A DNA stretch of 64,000 nt from Desulfovibrio sp. (GCA_016218665.1 JACRDI010000020.1:23482-87481), one strand, 5' to 3'. Shown: positions 9,377 through 19,098, counted from the stretch's first letter. A program made the numbers and translations. Notes: generated from the sequence alone by a model not told the origin.

Positions 9377-9661
9377 ATGACCAACGCCATTGTCCTCATG
9401 CACGTCCAGCCCACGGCCATCAACGTCGTGGCCCAGAAGCTCGTCGCCATCGACGGCATCAGCGAAGTCCATTCCGTGGGCGGCCGCTACGACCTCGTGG
9501 CCATCATCCGCGCGCGGGACAACGACGACCTGGCCACCATCGTGACCGAGAAGATGCTCCTCATCCAGGGCATCACCGGCACGGAAACCCTCATTTCCTA
9601 CCGCGTCATCTCCAGCTACGACCTTGAGAGCACCTTCTCCCTGGGCAATGACAGGCCGTAG
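9377..9661 (+). CDS. Stand-alone Lrp/AsnC effector (RAM/ACT-like) domain protein
   Basis: The 94-residue protein consists only of the ligand-binding alpha-beta domain of Lrp/AsnC regulators (VHSVGGRYDLVAIIR, GITGTETLISYRVIS) and lacks the helix-turn-helix. Such stand-alone domains can bind amino acids or pair with full-length Lrp proteins. The start is the ATG with ACGGAGGAACGCC in front. It lies behind the cstA terminator and just before a NagZ-like gene. It is probably cytosolic. Its ligand is unknown. Confidence 0.9.
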   Translation: MTNAIVLMHVQPTAINVVAQKLVAIDGISEVHSVGGRYDLVAIIRARDNDDLATIVTEKMLLIQGITGTETLISYRVISSYDLESTFSLGNDRP

Positions 9662-9710
9662 AGCTTTCCCCGCGCCAGCGCGGGCTTTTGTCCGCAGCGG
9701 CGTCCGCCAT

Positions 9711-10865
9711 ATGGTGCGGGGGCTTGCCCTTGCGTGCATGGGCCTGGCCCTTGCCGGCTGCGCCCTCCTCCGGCCGGAGGCCCCAACGCCTGAGCTCAAG
9801 CGCCAGGCCGGTCAGATGCTCCTGGTGGGCTTCCGCGGGGCGGAGCCCCTGGACGCCGCGGGCAGGGCCCTGCCCATCCTGGAGCAGATCCCCCGCCTGA
9901 ACCTCGGTGGGGTCATCCTCTTCGACCGCGACGCCCAGCTGGGCACGCCGGGGCGCAACGTCACCGGCCCGGAGCAGCTCAAGCGCCTGAACGCCGCCCT
10001 GGCCCAGGCCGCGCGCGGGGCCGGCATGCCGCCGCTGTTCATCGCCGTGGACCAGGAGGGCGGGCGCGTGCAGCGCCTGAAGCCCGCCAACGGCTTCCCC
10101 GACAGTCCTGCCGCGGCGGACCTCTGCCCGGATGCCGACGCCGACGGGCAGGCCGCCCTGGCCGCCGGAACGGCCACGGGCCGCATGCTGCGCCAGGCGG
10201 GCTTCAACCTGGACTTTGCCCCCGTGTGCGACGTGAACGTGAACCCGCAAAACCCGGTCATCGGCGGCATCGGCCGCAGCTTCTCCGCCGATCCCGCGCG
10301 CGTTGCCGCCTGCGCCGGGGCCTTTGCCCGGGGCCTGCGGTCCGCAGGGGTGCTCAGCGTGGCCAAGCACTTCCCCGGCCACGGGTCCAGCACCTCGGAC
10401 AGCCACCTGGGCTTCACCGATGTTTCCGCCACCTGGAGCGAGTCCGAGCTCGCCCCCTTTTCCGCGCTCATCGCAAGCGGCCAGGCGGACATGGTCATGA
10501 CCGCCCACGTGTTCAACGAGCGCCTGGACACCCGGCACCCGGCCTCGCTGTCGCGCCCGGTGACCACAGGACTTCTGCGCCGCAGGCTCGGCTTCACCGG
10601 CGTGGTGGTGACCGACGACCTGCAGATGCGCGCCATCACGGACAAGTACGGCCTCAAGGAGGCCCTGGGCCTGGCGGTGAACGCCGGGGCGGACCTGCTG
10701 CTCATCGGCAACAACCTGGCCTACGAGGAAGACGCCGCCGACAAGGCGCTTGGCGCCCTCATGGAACTGGTGGCCGAGGGAAGCGTCAGCCCCGCGCGCA
10801 TCCGCGAATCCGCCGAACGCATCCGGGCCCTGAAGGCCCGCGCCCTCTCCGGAGAGCACGAATAA
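9711..10865 (+). CDS. nagZ: Glycoside hydrolase family 3 lipoprotein, NagZ-like beta-N-acetylhexosaminidase
   Basis: The product would hydrolyse N-acetylglucosaminides such as peptidoglycan fragments. The family signature KHFPGHGSSTSDSH, carrying the catalytic His/Asp dyad, and the nucleophile region VVTDDLQMRAI are both clear. I chose the ATG at 9711 because it gives a compact lipoprotein signal (MVRGLALACMGLALAGC) with lipobox LAGC. An upstream in-frame start would add 29 residues and bury the signal. Classical NagZ of E. coli is cytosolic, so this form would act on the periplasmic side of a membrane. Length is 384 residues. Confidence 0.88.
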   Translation: MVRGLALACMGLALAGCALLRPEAPTPELKRQAGQMLLVGFRGAEPLDAAGRALPILEQIPRLNLGGVILFDRDAQLGTPGRNVTGPEQLKRLNAALAQAARGAGMPPLFIAVDQEGGRVQRLKPANGFPDSPAAADLCPDADADGQAALAAGTATGRMLRQAGFNLDFAPVCDVNVNPQNPVIGGIGRSFSADPARVAACAGAFARGLRSAGVLSVAKHFPGHGSSTSDSHLGFTDVSATWSESELAPFSALIASGQADMVMTAHVFNERLDTRHPASLSRPVTTGLLRRRLGFTGVVVTDDLQMRAITDKYGLKEALGLAVNAGADLLLIGNNLAYEEDAADKALGALMELVAEGSVSPARIRESAERIRALKARALSGEHE

Positions 10866-10887
10866 CGACCCGAACGGGGGGAACGCC

Positions 10888-12747
10888 ATGGGCAGACACC
10901 GCACCGACACCGCAGAGAACGCCGTCCCCCCCGGCAGAATGCGAAGCACACCAACCGCACAAGGCTTTTCGCCGGCCCCGGGCCTGCTGGCCGCCTGCGC
11001 CGCCCTTTTGGCGGCCCTGCTCTACGCGCGCACGGCGGGCTTCGGCTTCATCTTCCTGGACGACACCCTCTACATCACCGAGAACCCGCACGTTCTGGCG
11101 GGGCTCACCCTCGACAGCCTGCGCTGGGCGCTCTCCTTCAACGACGCCAACTACTGGCACCCGGTCACCTGGCTCTCGCTGCTGCTGGACAGCACGCTCT
11201 ACGGCGACTGGGCGGGCGGGTTCCACCTGACCAACGTGATTTTCCACTGCGCAAACGCCTCGCTTCTGTATTTCCTCGTCCTGCGCTGGTTCGGCCTTGC
11301 CCGGCCGCAGGGAGCGGACCCCGCAGGGGCCAAGTGGGCGGCCTTCGGCGTGGCCCTGGCCTTCGCCCTGCATCCGGCGCACGTGGAGTCGGTAGCCTGG
11401 GTGACGGAACGCAAGGACGTGCTGCTCCTGTTCTTCGGGCTGCTTTCCCTGCGCAGCTACACCGTTTACGCCCAGCGCCGCGCGGCCGGGGAGAAGGCAA
11501 GCCTGCTGCCCGCCCTTGGCTGGTTTGTGCCGAGCCTGCTCTCCAAGCCCATGCTGGTCACCATGCCGGCGCTGCTTCTGCTGCTCGACTTCTGGCCCCT
11601 GGGACGGCTGCGCGCGGACGGCGGGAACTCCCACAGGACGCCCCTCGGCGCGCTGCTCATGGAGAAGCTTCTTTTCCTCGTCCCCGCCCTGGCCATGGGC
11701 GTCATCGCCATCGTGACCCACCCGCAGGCCTATGGCGCGGAAGAGCTCACCCTGGGCCTGCGGCTGGGCAACGGCGTCGCCTCGTACCTGGACTACCTGC
11801 GGCTGCTCTTCTGGCCGGAGGGCCTCGCCCTCGTCTATCCCTACCCCGCCTCGGTGCCCGCCCTGAAGCTGGCCGGCGCGCTGCTTCTGCTGGCCGGGGC
11901 GACGGCAGCGGCCCTGTGGCAGCTGAAGCGGCGGCCGCATCTGGCCGTGTGCTGGTTCTGGTTTGTCGGCACGCTGGCGCCCATCCTCATCCCCCCCAAG
12001 GTGGGCCTGCACGTGGCCTATGCCGACCGCTGGCTCTATCTCCCGGCCATCGGCATCTCCCTGGGCCTGGCGCTGCTGGCGTGGGAAGGGCTCTCAAGGC
12101 TCTCCGACGGACGCCTGCGGCAGCGCGCCGCGGCGGGACTCCTCGCGGCCCTGGTCCTCGGCCTGGGGGCGCTGTCCCACAGGCAGCTGGACTGGTGGCG
12201 CGACGGCATGACCGTGTACGAGCGCGTCCTGGCCGTCACGGACGAGAATTACTTCGTCATGAACAACTACGGGGTGCAGAAGATGCGCGCCGGGGACTTC
12301 CAGGCGGCGGAAAAATGGATGCGCAAGTCCCTGGCCATCCAGCCGGGCTACGACAAGGCCCTGGGCAACCTGGGCATCCTGTACGCCAACACGGAGCGTT
12401 ACGCGCAGGCCCTGCCCTTTCTCGCGGCAGCCCTCGCCAAGGATGCGTCTGAACCCTGCGAGCTGGCCGAGGACCACTATGTCACGGGGCTGTGCCTGGC
12501 CCGGCTGGGCCGCTACGACGAGGCCGAGCCGCACTACAGGGCAGCGCTCAAGATCATGCCGCAATACGCCCAGGCCTACAACGACCTGGGCAACATCGCC
12601 AGCCTGCGCGGCAGGCCCGACCAGGCCGAGGAGCTCTACGCCAAGGCCCTGGAGATCAACCCGACGTATGCCGTCGCGCGGGAGAATCTGGCACGGGCCC
12701 GGGCGCAACGCGCAACTGCGGCAACAAGCCCCGCGCAAAACCCTTGA
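10888..12747 (+). CDS. GT-C-type membrane protein with C-terminal TPR repeats (TMTC-like)
   Basis: This 619-residue protein has about ten hydrophobic segments up to residue 430, then a TPR region (about 430-605: NNYGVQKMRAGDFQAAE, ALGNLGILYANTERY, AYNDLGNIASLRGRP). The first periplasmic loop carries FLDDTLYITENP, the acidic motif typical of GT-C lipid-phosphosugar glycosyltransferases. HPAHVESVAWVTERKD is the second conserved block of the bacterial relatives of eukaryotic TMTC O-mannosyltransferases. A role in periplasmic protein or glycan glycosylation is likely, but neither sugar donor nor acceptor can be inferred. The ribosome site is ACGGGGGGAA. Confidence 0.8.
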   Translation: MGRHRTDTAENAVPPGRMRSTPTAQGFSPAPGLLAACAALLAALLYARTAGFGFIFLDDTLYITENPHVLAGLTLDSLRWALSFNDANYWHPVTWLSLLLDSTLYGDWAGGFHLTNVIFHCANASLLYFLVLRWFGLARPQGADPAGAKWAAFGVALAFALHPAHVESVAWVTERKDVLLLFFGLLSLRSYTVYAQRRAAGEKASLLPALGWFVPSLLSKPMLVTMPALLLLLDFWPLGRLRADGGNSHRTPLGALLMEKLLFLVPALAMGVIAIVTHPQAYGAEELTLGLRLGNGVASYLDYLRLLFWPEGLALVYPYPASVPALKLAGALLLLAGATAAALWQLKRRPHLAVCWFWFVGTLAPILIPPKVGLHVAYADRWLYLPAIGISLGLALLAWEGLSRLSDGRLRQRAAAGLLAALVLGLGALSHRQLDWWRDGMTVYERVLAVTDENYFVMNNYGVQKMRAGDFQAAEKWMRKSLAIQPGYDKALGNLGILYANTERYAQALPFLAAALAKDASEPCELAEDHYVTGLCLARLGRYDEAEPHYRAALKIMPQYAQAYNDLGNIASLRGRPDQAEELYAKALEINPTYAVARENLARARAQRATAATSPAQNP

Positions 12748-12808
12748 GAACTGCGGCCATCCTCCATACAACGGGGAAAACGGCACCATCCAAACTGAAG
12801 GAGCTCCA

Positions 12809-13105
12809 ATGTTTCTCGTACATGTGAACTATGTGAAGCCCGCGGAAGTCATCGACGAGCTGTTGCCCGCCCACCGCAAGTTCCTGGAGGCCAACTACGA
12901 GGCCGGCCTGTTCCTGCTCTCCGGCCCGCGCGAGCCGCGCACCGGCGGCATCATCCTGGCCCAGGCCGGCAGCCGCTGGGAGCTGGCCGCCGTGCTGGAG
13001 CAGGATCCCTTCGTCACCGAGGGCGCCGCCACCTACGAAATCATCGAGTTCAAGGCCACGCGCACCGGCAAGGCCCTGCGCTTCCTCCTCGACGGAGAAT
13101 GCTAG
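12809..13105 (+). CDS. YciI-family protein
   Basis: The 98-residue protein matches the YciI fold (dimeric ferredoxin-like alpha/beta barrel). It has the conserved HRKFLEANYEAGLFLLSGP stretch with its His and Ser, and a GGIILAQ strand. Members are small cytosolic proteins; some have dehalogenase-like or hydrolase activity, but most are uncharacterised. TGAAGGAGCTCCA precedes the ATG. The convergent exported SOD gene follows across a bidirectional terminator. Confidence 0.88.
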   Translation: MFLVHVNYVKPAEVIDELLPAHRKFLEANYEAGLFLLSGPREPRTGGIILAQAGSRWELAAVLEQDPFVTEGAATYEIIEFKATRTGKALRFLLDGEC

Positions 13106-13152
13106 GCGGCGAGTGCTAGCCCCAGGGCGCCAGCCGCCCAGCGGCAAATGAA

Positions 13153-13180
13153 AAGGGCTGCGGCACCTGCCGCAGCCCTT
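13153..13180. terminator. Bidirectional terminator between YciI and sodB genes
   Basis: A perfect 12-bp stem (AAGGGCTGCGGC / GCCGCAGCCCTT) with an ACCT loop lies between convergent genes. The flanking A-run on the left gives a U-run on the minus strand, so it most clearly terminates the SOD gene. Confidence 0.85.
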
Positions 13181-13205
13181 GCGTTCCTCCTGCGTCCGGC
13201 CGCGC

Positions 13206-13922
13206 CTATTTCAGGTTCGCGGCCACGAAATCCCAGTTCACCAGCTTGTCCATGAAGGCGTTCACGTAGTCCGCCCGCCTGTTCTGATAGTCCAGGTAGT
13301 AGGCGTGTTCCCACACGTCCACCACCAGCAGCGGCGTGGCCCCCTGGGTCAGCGGAGTCTCGGCGTTGGAGGTGGTGACCACCTTGAGCTTGCCGCCCTC
13401 CTGCACCAGCCAGCCCCAGCCGCTGCCGAAGCGCCCGATGGAGCCGTCCACAAAGGCCTTGCGGAAGGCGTCGTACCCGCCGAAGCCGGCGTTGATGGCG
13501 TTCATGAGCTTGCCTGTGGGCATTCCGCCACCGCCGGGCTTCATGCATTTCCAGTAGAAGGCGTGGTTGTAGCACTGGGCCGCGTTGTTGAAGAAGCCCG
13601 CCTTGTCGGCCTTGCCGGCCGTGGCCATGACGATCTCCTCCATGCTCTTGCCCTCAAGCCCGCTGCCCGGCACCATCTTCTTCACGTTGGCGGCGTAGCC
13701 CGCGTGGTGCTTGCCGTAGTGGAACTCCAGCGTTTTGGCGCTGATGACCGGCTCCAGCGCGTTCATGGCGTAGGGAAGCGGGGCCAGCTCCAGCGGGTCG
13801 CCCGCGGCGAAGGCGTCGGAAAGGAACAGGCCGGGCGCCGCCATGGCCGCCCCGGCCACGCCGGCCAGGGCCAGAAACTCCCTGCGGTCCAGACCCGTTT
13901 TGGTTTCTTCGGCTTGGCTCAT
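13206..13922 (-). CDS. sodB: Exported (Tat) iron/manganese superoxide dismutase
   Basis: The 238-residue protein dismutates superoxide. The Fe/Mn SOD core shows FHYGKHHAGY (first metal His and active-site region), QCYNHAFYWKCM with the second metal His, and DVWEHAYYLDYQNRRADY with the final metal Asp and His. The N-terminus carries DRREFLALAG followed by a hydrophobic stretch ending in DAFA, a twin-arginine signal, so the enzyme should act folded in the periplasm. That agrees with the exported Fe-SOD known in Desulfovibrio. AAGGAGGAGCAC precedes the ATG at 13922. Longer in-frame starts have no comparable ribosome site. Confidence 0.93.
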   Translation of the reverse strand: MSQAEETKTGLDRREFLALAGVAGAAMAAPGLFLSDAFAAGDPLELAPLPYAMNALEPVISAKTLEFHYGKHHAGYAANVKKMVPGSGLEGKSMEEIVMATAGKADKAGFFNNAAQCYNHAFYWKCMKPGGGGMPTGKLMNAINAGFGGYDAFRKAFVDGSIGRFGSGWGWLVQEGGKLKVVTTSNAETPLTQGATPLLVVDVWEHAYYLDYQNRRADYVNAFMDKLVNWDFVAANLK

Positions 13923-14011
13923 GTGCTCCTCCTTGATGTTTTGGGGGTGAGAAATGCCAGTGATAGCTATTTTCTCTCCCAAAGGAGCGCATGCTGTCAA
14001 GACAGGCAGGA

Positions 14012-16045
14012 TTATTTTGGAGCTTCCCAGGGCCTCTTGCGGCCGGTGAACAGCCCGGCCTTGGCCGCGATGTCCGCGTGGGGGCCGAAGACGTAGGCCA
14101 CGTCGCCCGCCTGGAGCTTGAGCGAGCCGTCCGGGTTGGCCATGACCTCGCCCTCGCGTCCCACGGCCACCACCGTCAGGCCGTGGGTGCGCCGCAGGTC
14201 GGCCTCCAGCAGGGTCTGCCCGTCCAGGATGGACCCCGGCTCCACGCTGAGGGCGCTCACGTCCATGCCGGGGAACTGGCGGTTCAGGGTGCAGAAGCTC
14301 TCGCCCCGCACCTCTGTGGAACGCAGCATCTCGTAGCCTTCGCTGCGCACCTCGTCGGTGAAGCGCTCGATGTCTCCGCGCGGCACCAGGTAGCGCATCA
14401 TCACCCGGGTGAAGATCTCCACGCTGGTCTCGAACTCCTCGGGGATGACGTCGCTGGCGCCCAGGTCCAGCAGGGGCTCCAGCTCGCTCATGAAGCGCGT
14501 GCGCGCGATGATGTGCAGGGAGGGGTTCAGCTTGCGCGCCGCGTCGGTGATGCGGCGGATGCTGGCGGGGTCGCTCACCACCACGGCCAGCACCCGGGCG
14601 TTCTGCGCGCCCACGTGCTCCAGCACGGCGGTCTGGCTGGCGTCGCCGTAGATGATGGGCTCGCCCTCGGCGGCGCTCTGGCGCACGGTGTCGGGGTTCA
14701 TCTCGATGATCCGGTAGCCGATGCCGAAGTTCTTGGCCGCCCGGGCCAGGTGCCGCCCGCCCACGCCGAAGCCCACGATGACCAGATGGTCCGTGAGGCA
14801 GGCATGGCCACCGCAGGCCTTGTCCATCTCCTGCTCAAAGGGGCGGGGCCGGATGCGGGCGAACAGGGGCAGGCCGCGGATTCTGTCGGCGATGCGCCCG
14901 GACTGGCTGATGAGCGGCGGCGTCAGGGTCATGGTCAGGATGCTGGCCGCCAGGAAGAGCTGGTAGCCGTCCTGGTCCATGAGTCCCTGGGCGAGGCCCG
15001 CCTTGGCCAACACGAAGGAGAACTCGCCCACCTGGCACAGGGCCAGGCCCACCATGATGGCCGGGCGGATGGGATAGCCCAGCATATAGGCCGCGCCCGC
15101 CGCCAGGAGGGCCTTGACCGCCAGCACGGCCACCGTGGCCCCGGCCACCGGCGCCAGATGCGTGGCCAGGTAGCTCACGTCGAAGAGCATGCCCACCGAG
15201 ATGAAGAACAGGCTGGTGAACACGTCGCGGAAGGGCATGATGCCCTCCAGGGCGCTCAAGCTGTACTCGGACTCGGAGATGATGAGCCCGGCCAGGAACG
15301 CGCCAAGGGAAAGTGACAGGCCCATGTGCGCGGTCAAAAAGGCCGTGGCCAAGCACATGGCCAGGGTGCAGATGAGGAAGAGCTCGCGGCTGCGCGTTTT
15401 GACGATGCTGTGCAGCACCCGGGGCACCACCTTGCGCGCCAGGAAGAACACCAGTCCCACCATGCCGAAGCCCTTGAGCATGGACAGCGCCAGCGACGTT
15501 CCCGAGCCGCCGCCGTTCGCCGCCTGCCCGGCCAGGAAGGGAATGGCCAGCATCATGGGCACGATGATGAGGTCCTGGAAGATGAGCACCGAGAGCGACA
15601 CCCGGCCGTGGACCGAGTCCATTTCCGCCCGCTGCTGGAAGATCTTGAGCACGATGGCCGTGGACGAGAGCGCGGCCAGGAAGCCGATGAACACGGCGTG
15701 GGAGCCGCTCTGCCCCAGGGCGTAGGCGATGCCGCCCCCCACGACGATGGTGAAGAAGACCTGCGCGCCGCCGCCCAGCAGCACGCTCTTGCGCAGGCGC
15801 ACCAGCTCGCCGATGGACAGCTCGATGCCGATGGTGAACAGCAGGAGCACCACGCCCACCTCGGCCATGATCTCGACCTCGTGCACGGCGCTGACAAGGC
15901 CCAGGCCATAGGGGCCGGCGATGACGCCGGTGATGAGGAAGCCCACGATGGCCGGTACGCGGATCTTGTGACAGAAGTAGATGACCGCCACGGACAGGGC
16001 GAAGACGGTAAGCATCTCGGACAGAAGCTTCAGTTCCATCCTCAT
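14012..16045 (-). CDS. CPA2 monovalent cation:proton antiporter with TrkA-N and TrkA-C domains (KefB/KefC type)
   Basis: The 677-residue membrane protein has a Na+/H+-exchanger fold of about twelve helices (residues 5-385). A RCK/TrkA-N nucleotide-binding domain follows (about 410-540, starting HLVIVGFGVGGRHLARAA), then a TrkA-C domain (about 570-660). Kef systems exchange K+ for protons under ligand or redox control. No KefF/KefG ancillary oxidoreductase is adjacent, and the substrate cation is not certain. Two ATGs two codons apart can serve as start; GAGG lies just before the second. The gene is transcribed away from trpB2, which ends 120 bases upstream. Confidence 0.9.
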   Translation of the reverse strand: MRMELKLLSEMLTVFALSVAVIYFCHKIRVPAIVGFLITGVIAGPYGLGLVSAVHEVEIMAEVGVVLLLFTIGIELSIGELVRLRKSVLLGGGAQVFFTIVVGGGIAYALGQSGSHAVFIGFLAALSSTAIVLKIFQQRAEMDSVHGRVSLSVLIFQDLIIVPMMLAIPFLAGQAANGGGSGTSLALSMLKGFGMVGLVFFLARKVVPRVLHSIVKTRSRELFLICTLAMCLATAFLTAHMGLSLSLGAFLAGLIISESEYSLSALEGIMPFRDVFTSLFFISVGMLFDVSYLATHLAPVAGATVAVLAVKALLAAGAAYMLGYPIRPAIMVGLALCQVGEFSFVLAKAGLAQGLMDQDGYQLFLAASILTMTLTPPLISQSGRIADRIRGLPLFARIRPRPFEQEMDKACGGHACLTDHLVIVGFGVGGRHLARAAKNFGIGYRIIEMNPDTVRQSAAEGEPIIYGDASQTAVLEHVGAQNARVLAVVVSDPASIRRITDAARKLNPSLHIIARTRFMSELEPLLDLGASDVIPEEFETSVEIFTRVMMRYLVPRGDIERFTDEVRSEGYEMLRSTEVRGESFCTLNRQFPGMDVSALSVEPGSILDGQTLLEADLRRTHGLTVVAVGREGEVMANPDGSLKLQAGDVAYVFGPHADIAAKAGLFTGRKRPWEAPK

Positions 16046-16164
16046 TCAGTGGCGCATGACGCGCGAGAGGTCAATACGCAGACGCCGAATCGAGGGATGG
16101 GCCTGAAAAGGCGGGAGAAGCCCCTTCGAAGGCTCCCCCCGCCTGGGTGCGATGCGGTTGCGGC

Positions 16165-17511
16165 CTACCCTTTCACGTCCGGGCACATCATGAGGGCCTG
16201 GTCGATGTGCTCCTGGGGCAGCTCGTAGTTGGACAGGTCGCCGCGCAGGTAGGCGTCGTAGCTGGCCAGGTCGAGCATGCCGTGGCCAGAGTACAGGAAG
16301 ACCACCGTGGAGCCGGGCTTGGCCGTCCTGGCCACGTCGATGGCGCTGGCGATGGCGTGGCTGGTCTCCGGCGCGGGCAGGAAGCCCTCGGTCTTGAGGA
16401 AGAGCATGGCCGCCTCGAAGCAGTCGCCCTGGTAGTAGGCGCGGGCGTCGATGAGGCCCTCTTCCATGAGGTTCGACACGATGGGCGCCTCGCCGTGGTA
16501 GCGCAGGCCGCCGGCGTGGATGGGCGCGGGCATGAAGGCGTGGCCCAGGGTGTGCATCTTCATCAGCGGGGTCAGACGGGCCATGTCGCCGTAATCGTAG
16601 CGGAAGCTGCCGCGGGTGAGCGTGGGGCAGGCCTTGGGCTCCGCCGCGACGAAGGTGATGTCCTCGCCTTTGAGCTTGCGGGGCAAAAACGGCAGCACCA
16701 GGCCGCCGAAGTTGGACCCGCCGCCCACGCAGCCCACCAGGTAGTCCGGCTTCTCGCCGATCATGGCCAGCTGCTTCTCGGTCTCCAGGCCGACGACGGT
16801 CTGGTGCAGCAGCACGTGGTTCAGCACGCTGCCCAGGGTGTACTTGGTGTCCTCGTGGGTGGCGGCGTCCTCCACGGCCTCGCTGATGGCCAGGCCCAGG
16901 CTGCCCTTGCAGTCCGGATCCTTGGCCAGCATGGCGCGGCCGGCATTGGTCTTGTCCGAGGGCGAGGGGAAGATCTCGCCGCCGTAGGAGTTGATGAGGA
17001 TCTTGCGGTAGGGCTTCTGCTCAAAGCTCACCTTCACCATGTATACGGTGCACTGCATGCCGAACATGCTGCACGCGAAGGAGAGGGCCGTGCCCCACTG
17101 GCCGGCGCCGGTCTCGGTGGAGAGGCGCCGCACGCCCTCAAGCTTGTTGTAGTACACCTGCGGCACGGAGGTGTTGGTCTTGTGCGAGCCGGAAGGCGAG
17201 ACGGACTCGTTCTTGTAGTAGATGCGGCACTTGGCCCCGATGGCTTTTTCCAGCCTGTGGGCGCGCACCAGGGGCGTGGGCCGGAACAGACGGTAAATGT
17301 CCTGCACGGGCTCGGGAATCTCGATGAAGCGCTCCGGGCTCATCTCCTGCTTGATGAGTTCCTTGGCGAAGATGGGCTCCAGCTTGTCCGGAGTCAGGAT
17401 CTCCTTGGTCTCCGGGTCGCGCGGGGGGGCCAGCGGGGTGGGCAGGTCAGGCAGGGCGTTGTACCAGGCCTTGGGCATCTCACTCTGGGGCAGGTTGATT
17501 CTGGTCTCCAT
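16165..17511 (-). CDS. trpB: TrpB2-type tryptophan synthase beta chain
   Basis: This 448-residue PLP enzyme joins serine and indole to make tryptophan. The PLP lysine lies in [11 protein letters not shown], and the glycine-rich phosphate-binding loop is [12 protein letters not shown]. The N-terminal extension and length mark it as the TrpB2 subgroup, larger than the roughly 400-residue TrpB1. TrpB2 often acts without TrpA as an indole-rescue enzyme. No other trp gene is adjacent. AAGGAG stands before the ATG. A leader peptide with four Trp codons and a terminator lie immediately upstream, so transcription is probably attenuated by charged tRNA-Trp. Confidence 0.94.
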   Translation of the reverse strand: METRINLPQSEMPKAWYNALPDLPTPLAPPRDPETKEILTPDKLEPIFAKELIKQEMSPERFIEIPEPVQDIYRLFRPTPLVRAHRLEKAIGAKCRIYYKNESVSPSGSHKTNTSVPQVYYNKLEGVRRLSTETGAGQWGTALSFACSMFGMQCTVYMVKVSFEQKPYRKILINSYGGEIFPSPSDKTNAGRAMLAKDPDCKGSLGLAISEAVEDAATHEDTKYTLGSVLNHVLLHQTVVGLETEKQLAMIGEKPDYLVGCVGGGSNFGGLVLPFLPRKLKGEDITFVAAEPKACPTLTRGSFRYDYGDMARLTPLMKMHTLGHAFMPAPIHAGGLRYHGEAPIVSNLMEEGLIDARAYYQGDCFEAAMLFLKTEGFLPAPETSHAIASAIDVARTAKPGSTVVFLYSGHGMLDLASYDAYLRGDLSNYELPQEHIDQALMMCPDVKG

Positions 17512-17584
17512 GAGGGATTCTCCTTGCGGTTTTTGAGCCCGGTCCTGGGGCCGCCACCTTCATCCTCCGCGCCTGCGGGGCACG

Positions 17585-17616
17585 AAAAAGGGCCGCGTCC
17601 CGAAGTCCGCGGCCCT
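17585..17616 (-). terminator. Attenuator terminator in the trpB2 leader
   Basis: Read on the minus strand, a perfect 9-bp stem (AGGGCCGCG / CGCGGCCCT) with a 10-base loop is followed directly by TTTTT. It stands between the Trp leader peptide stop (31 bases upstream) and the trpB2 start (about 74 bases downstream), the position of a classical transcription attenuator. Confidence 0.85.
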
Positions 17617-17646
17617 GTCATTCTCAAGCATCCATCGCCGGCGGCT

Positions 17647-17709
17647 TCAGTCCCTGTGCCACCAGCGCCACCAGCCCTGGCTGGAGATATGGATAAAACT
17701 CTCACGCAT
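17647..17709 (-). CDS. trpL: Trp leader peptide (attenuator peptide) of trpB2
   Basis: This short ORF on the minus strand encodes a 20-residue peptide, MRESFIHISSQGWWRWWHRD. It holds four Trp codons within five positions (WWRWW), three codons before the stop. The ORF is directly followed by an intrinsic terminator and then trpB2, which is the arrangement of trp attenuators. The stretch around the Trp codons (GGTGGC) can pair with GCCGCC just after the stop codon, giving a candidate 1:2 helix. The exact antiterminator helix is not resolved by eye. The ribosome site is weak (AGG eight bases upstream), and the -10 element lies only six bases before the ATG, so the message might be nearly leaderless. 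Confidence 0.85.
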   Translation of the reverse strand: MRESFIHISSQGWWRWWHRD

Positions 17710-17715
17710 GGTGAG

Positions 17716-17744
17716 CGCCTACTTTGCCCCCGCGCAATTGTCAA
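17716..17744 (-). promoter_or_regulatory. Putative trpL-trpB2 promoter
   Basis: On the minus strand a perfect -35 TTGACA (17744-17739) is followed after 17 bases by TAGGCG (17721-17716). The predicted transcription start falls on or within a base or two of the trpL ATG. The -10 is a poor match, so start mapping would be needed. No palindromic TrpR-type operator is evident. Confidence 0.5.
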
Positions 17745-17770
17745 GCCCCGCCCCTGCGCGCAGACGGCGC

Positions 17771-17799
17771 TTGCCTTGGGGCCGAAGCCCGGCTATCAA
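17771..17799 (+). promoter_or_regulatory. Putative icd promoter
   Basis: TTGCCT (17771-17776) and TATCAA (17794-17799) are separated by 17 bases on the plus strand. They lie about 65 bases before the icd start and diverge from the trpL promoter. Each element matches the sigma-70 consensus at four of six positions. Confidence 0.4.
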
Positions 17800-17863
17800 G
17801 TGGCACGCGCACGCCGGGCCCAAGAGAGCGGACCGGGCCGCGAATTTTCTTCGGAGGGCTTGA

Positions 17864-19018
<1,155 letters not shown>

Positions 19019-19038
19019 GCGGCAGCCGCACACATGAA

Positions 19039-19098
19039 CGGGGCCGTCCGGCCCGGCGTCATCCTTCCGGATGCGCCGGGCGGGCGGCCCTTCTCGTT
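19039..19098 (+). terminator. Terminator-like long hairpin after icd
   Basis: An imperfect stem of about 17 bp (left arm beginning GGGCCGTCCGGCCCGGCG, right arm CGCCGGGCGGGCGGCCC) with a nested TCCGGA-type loop is followed by TTCTCGTTT. It starts about 20 bases after the icd stop. Confidence 0.6.
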
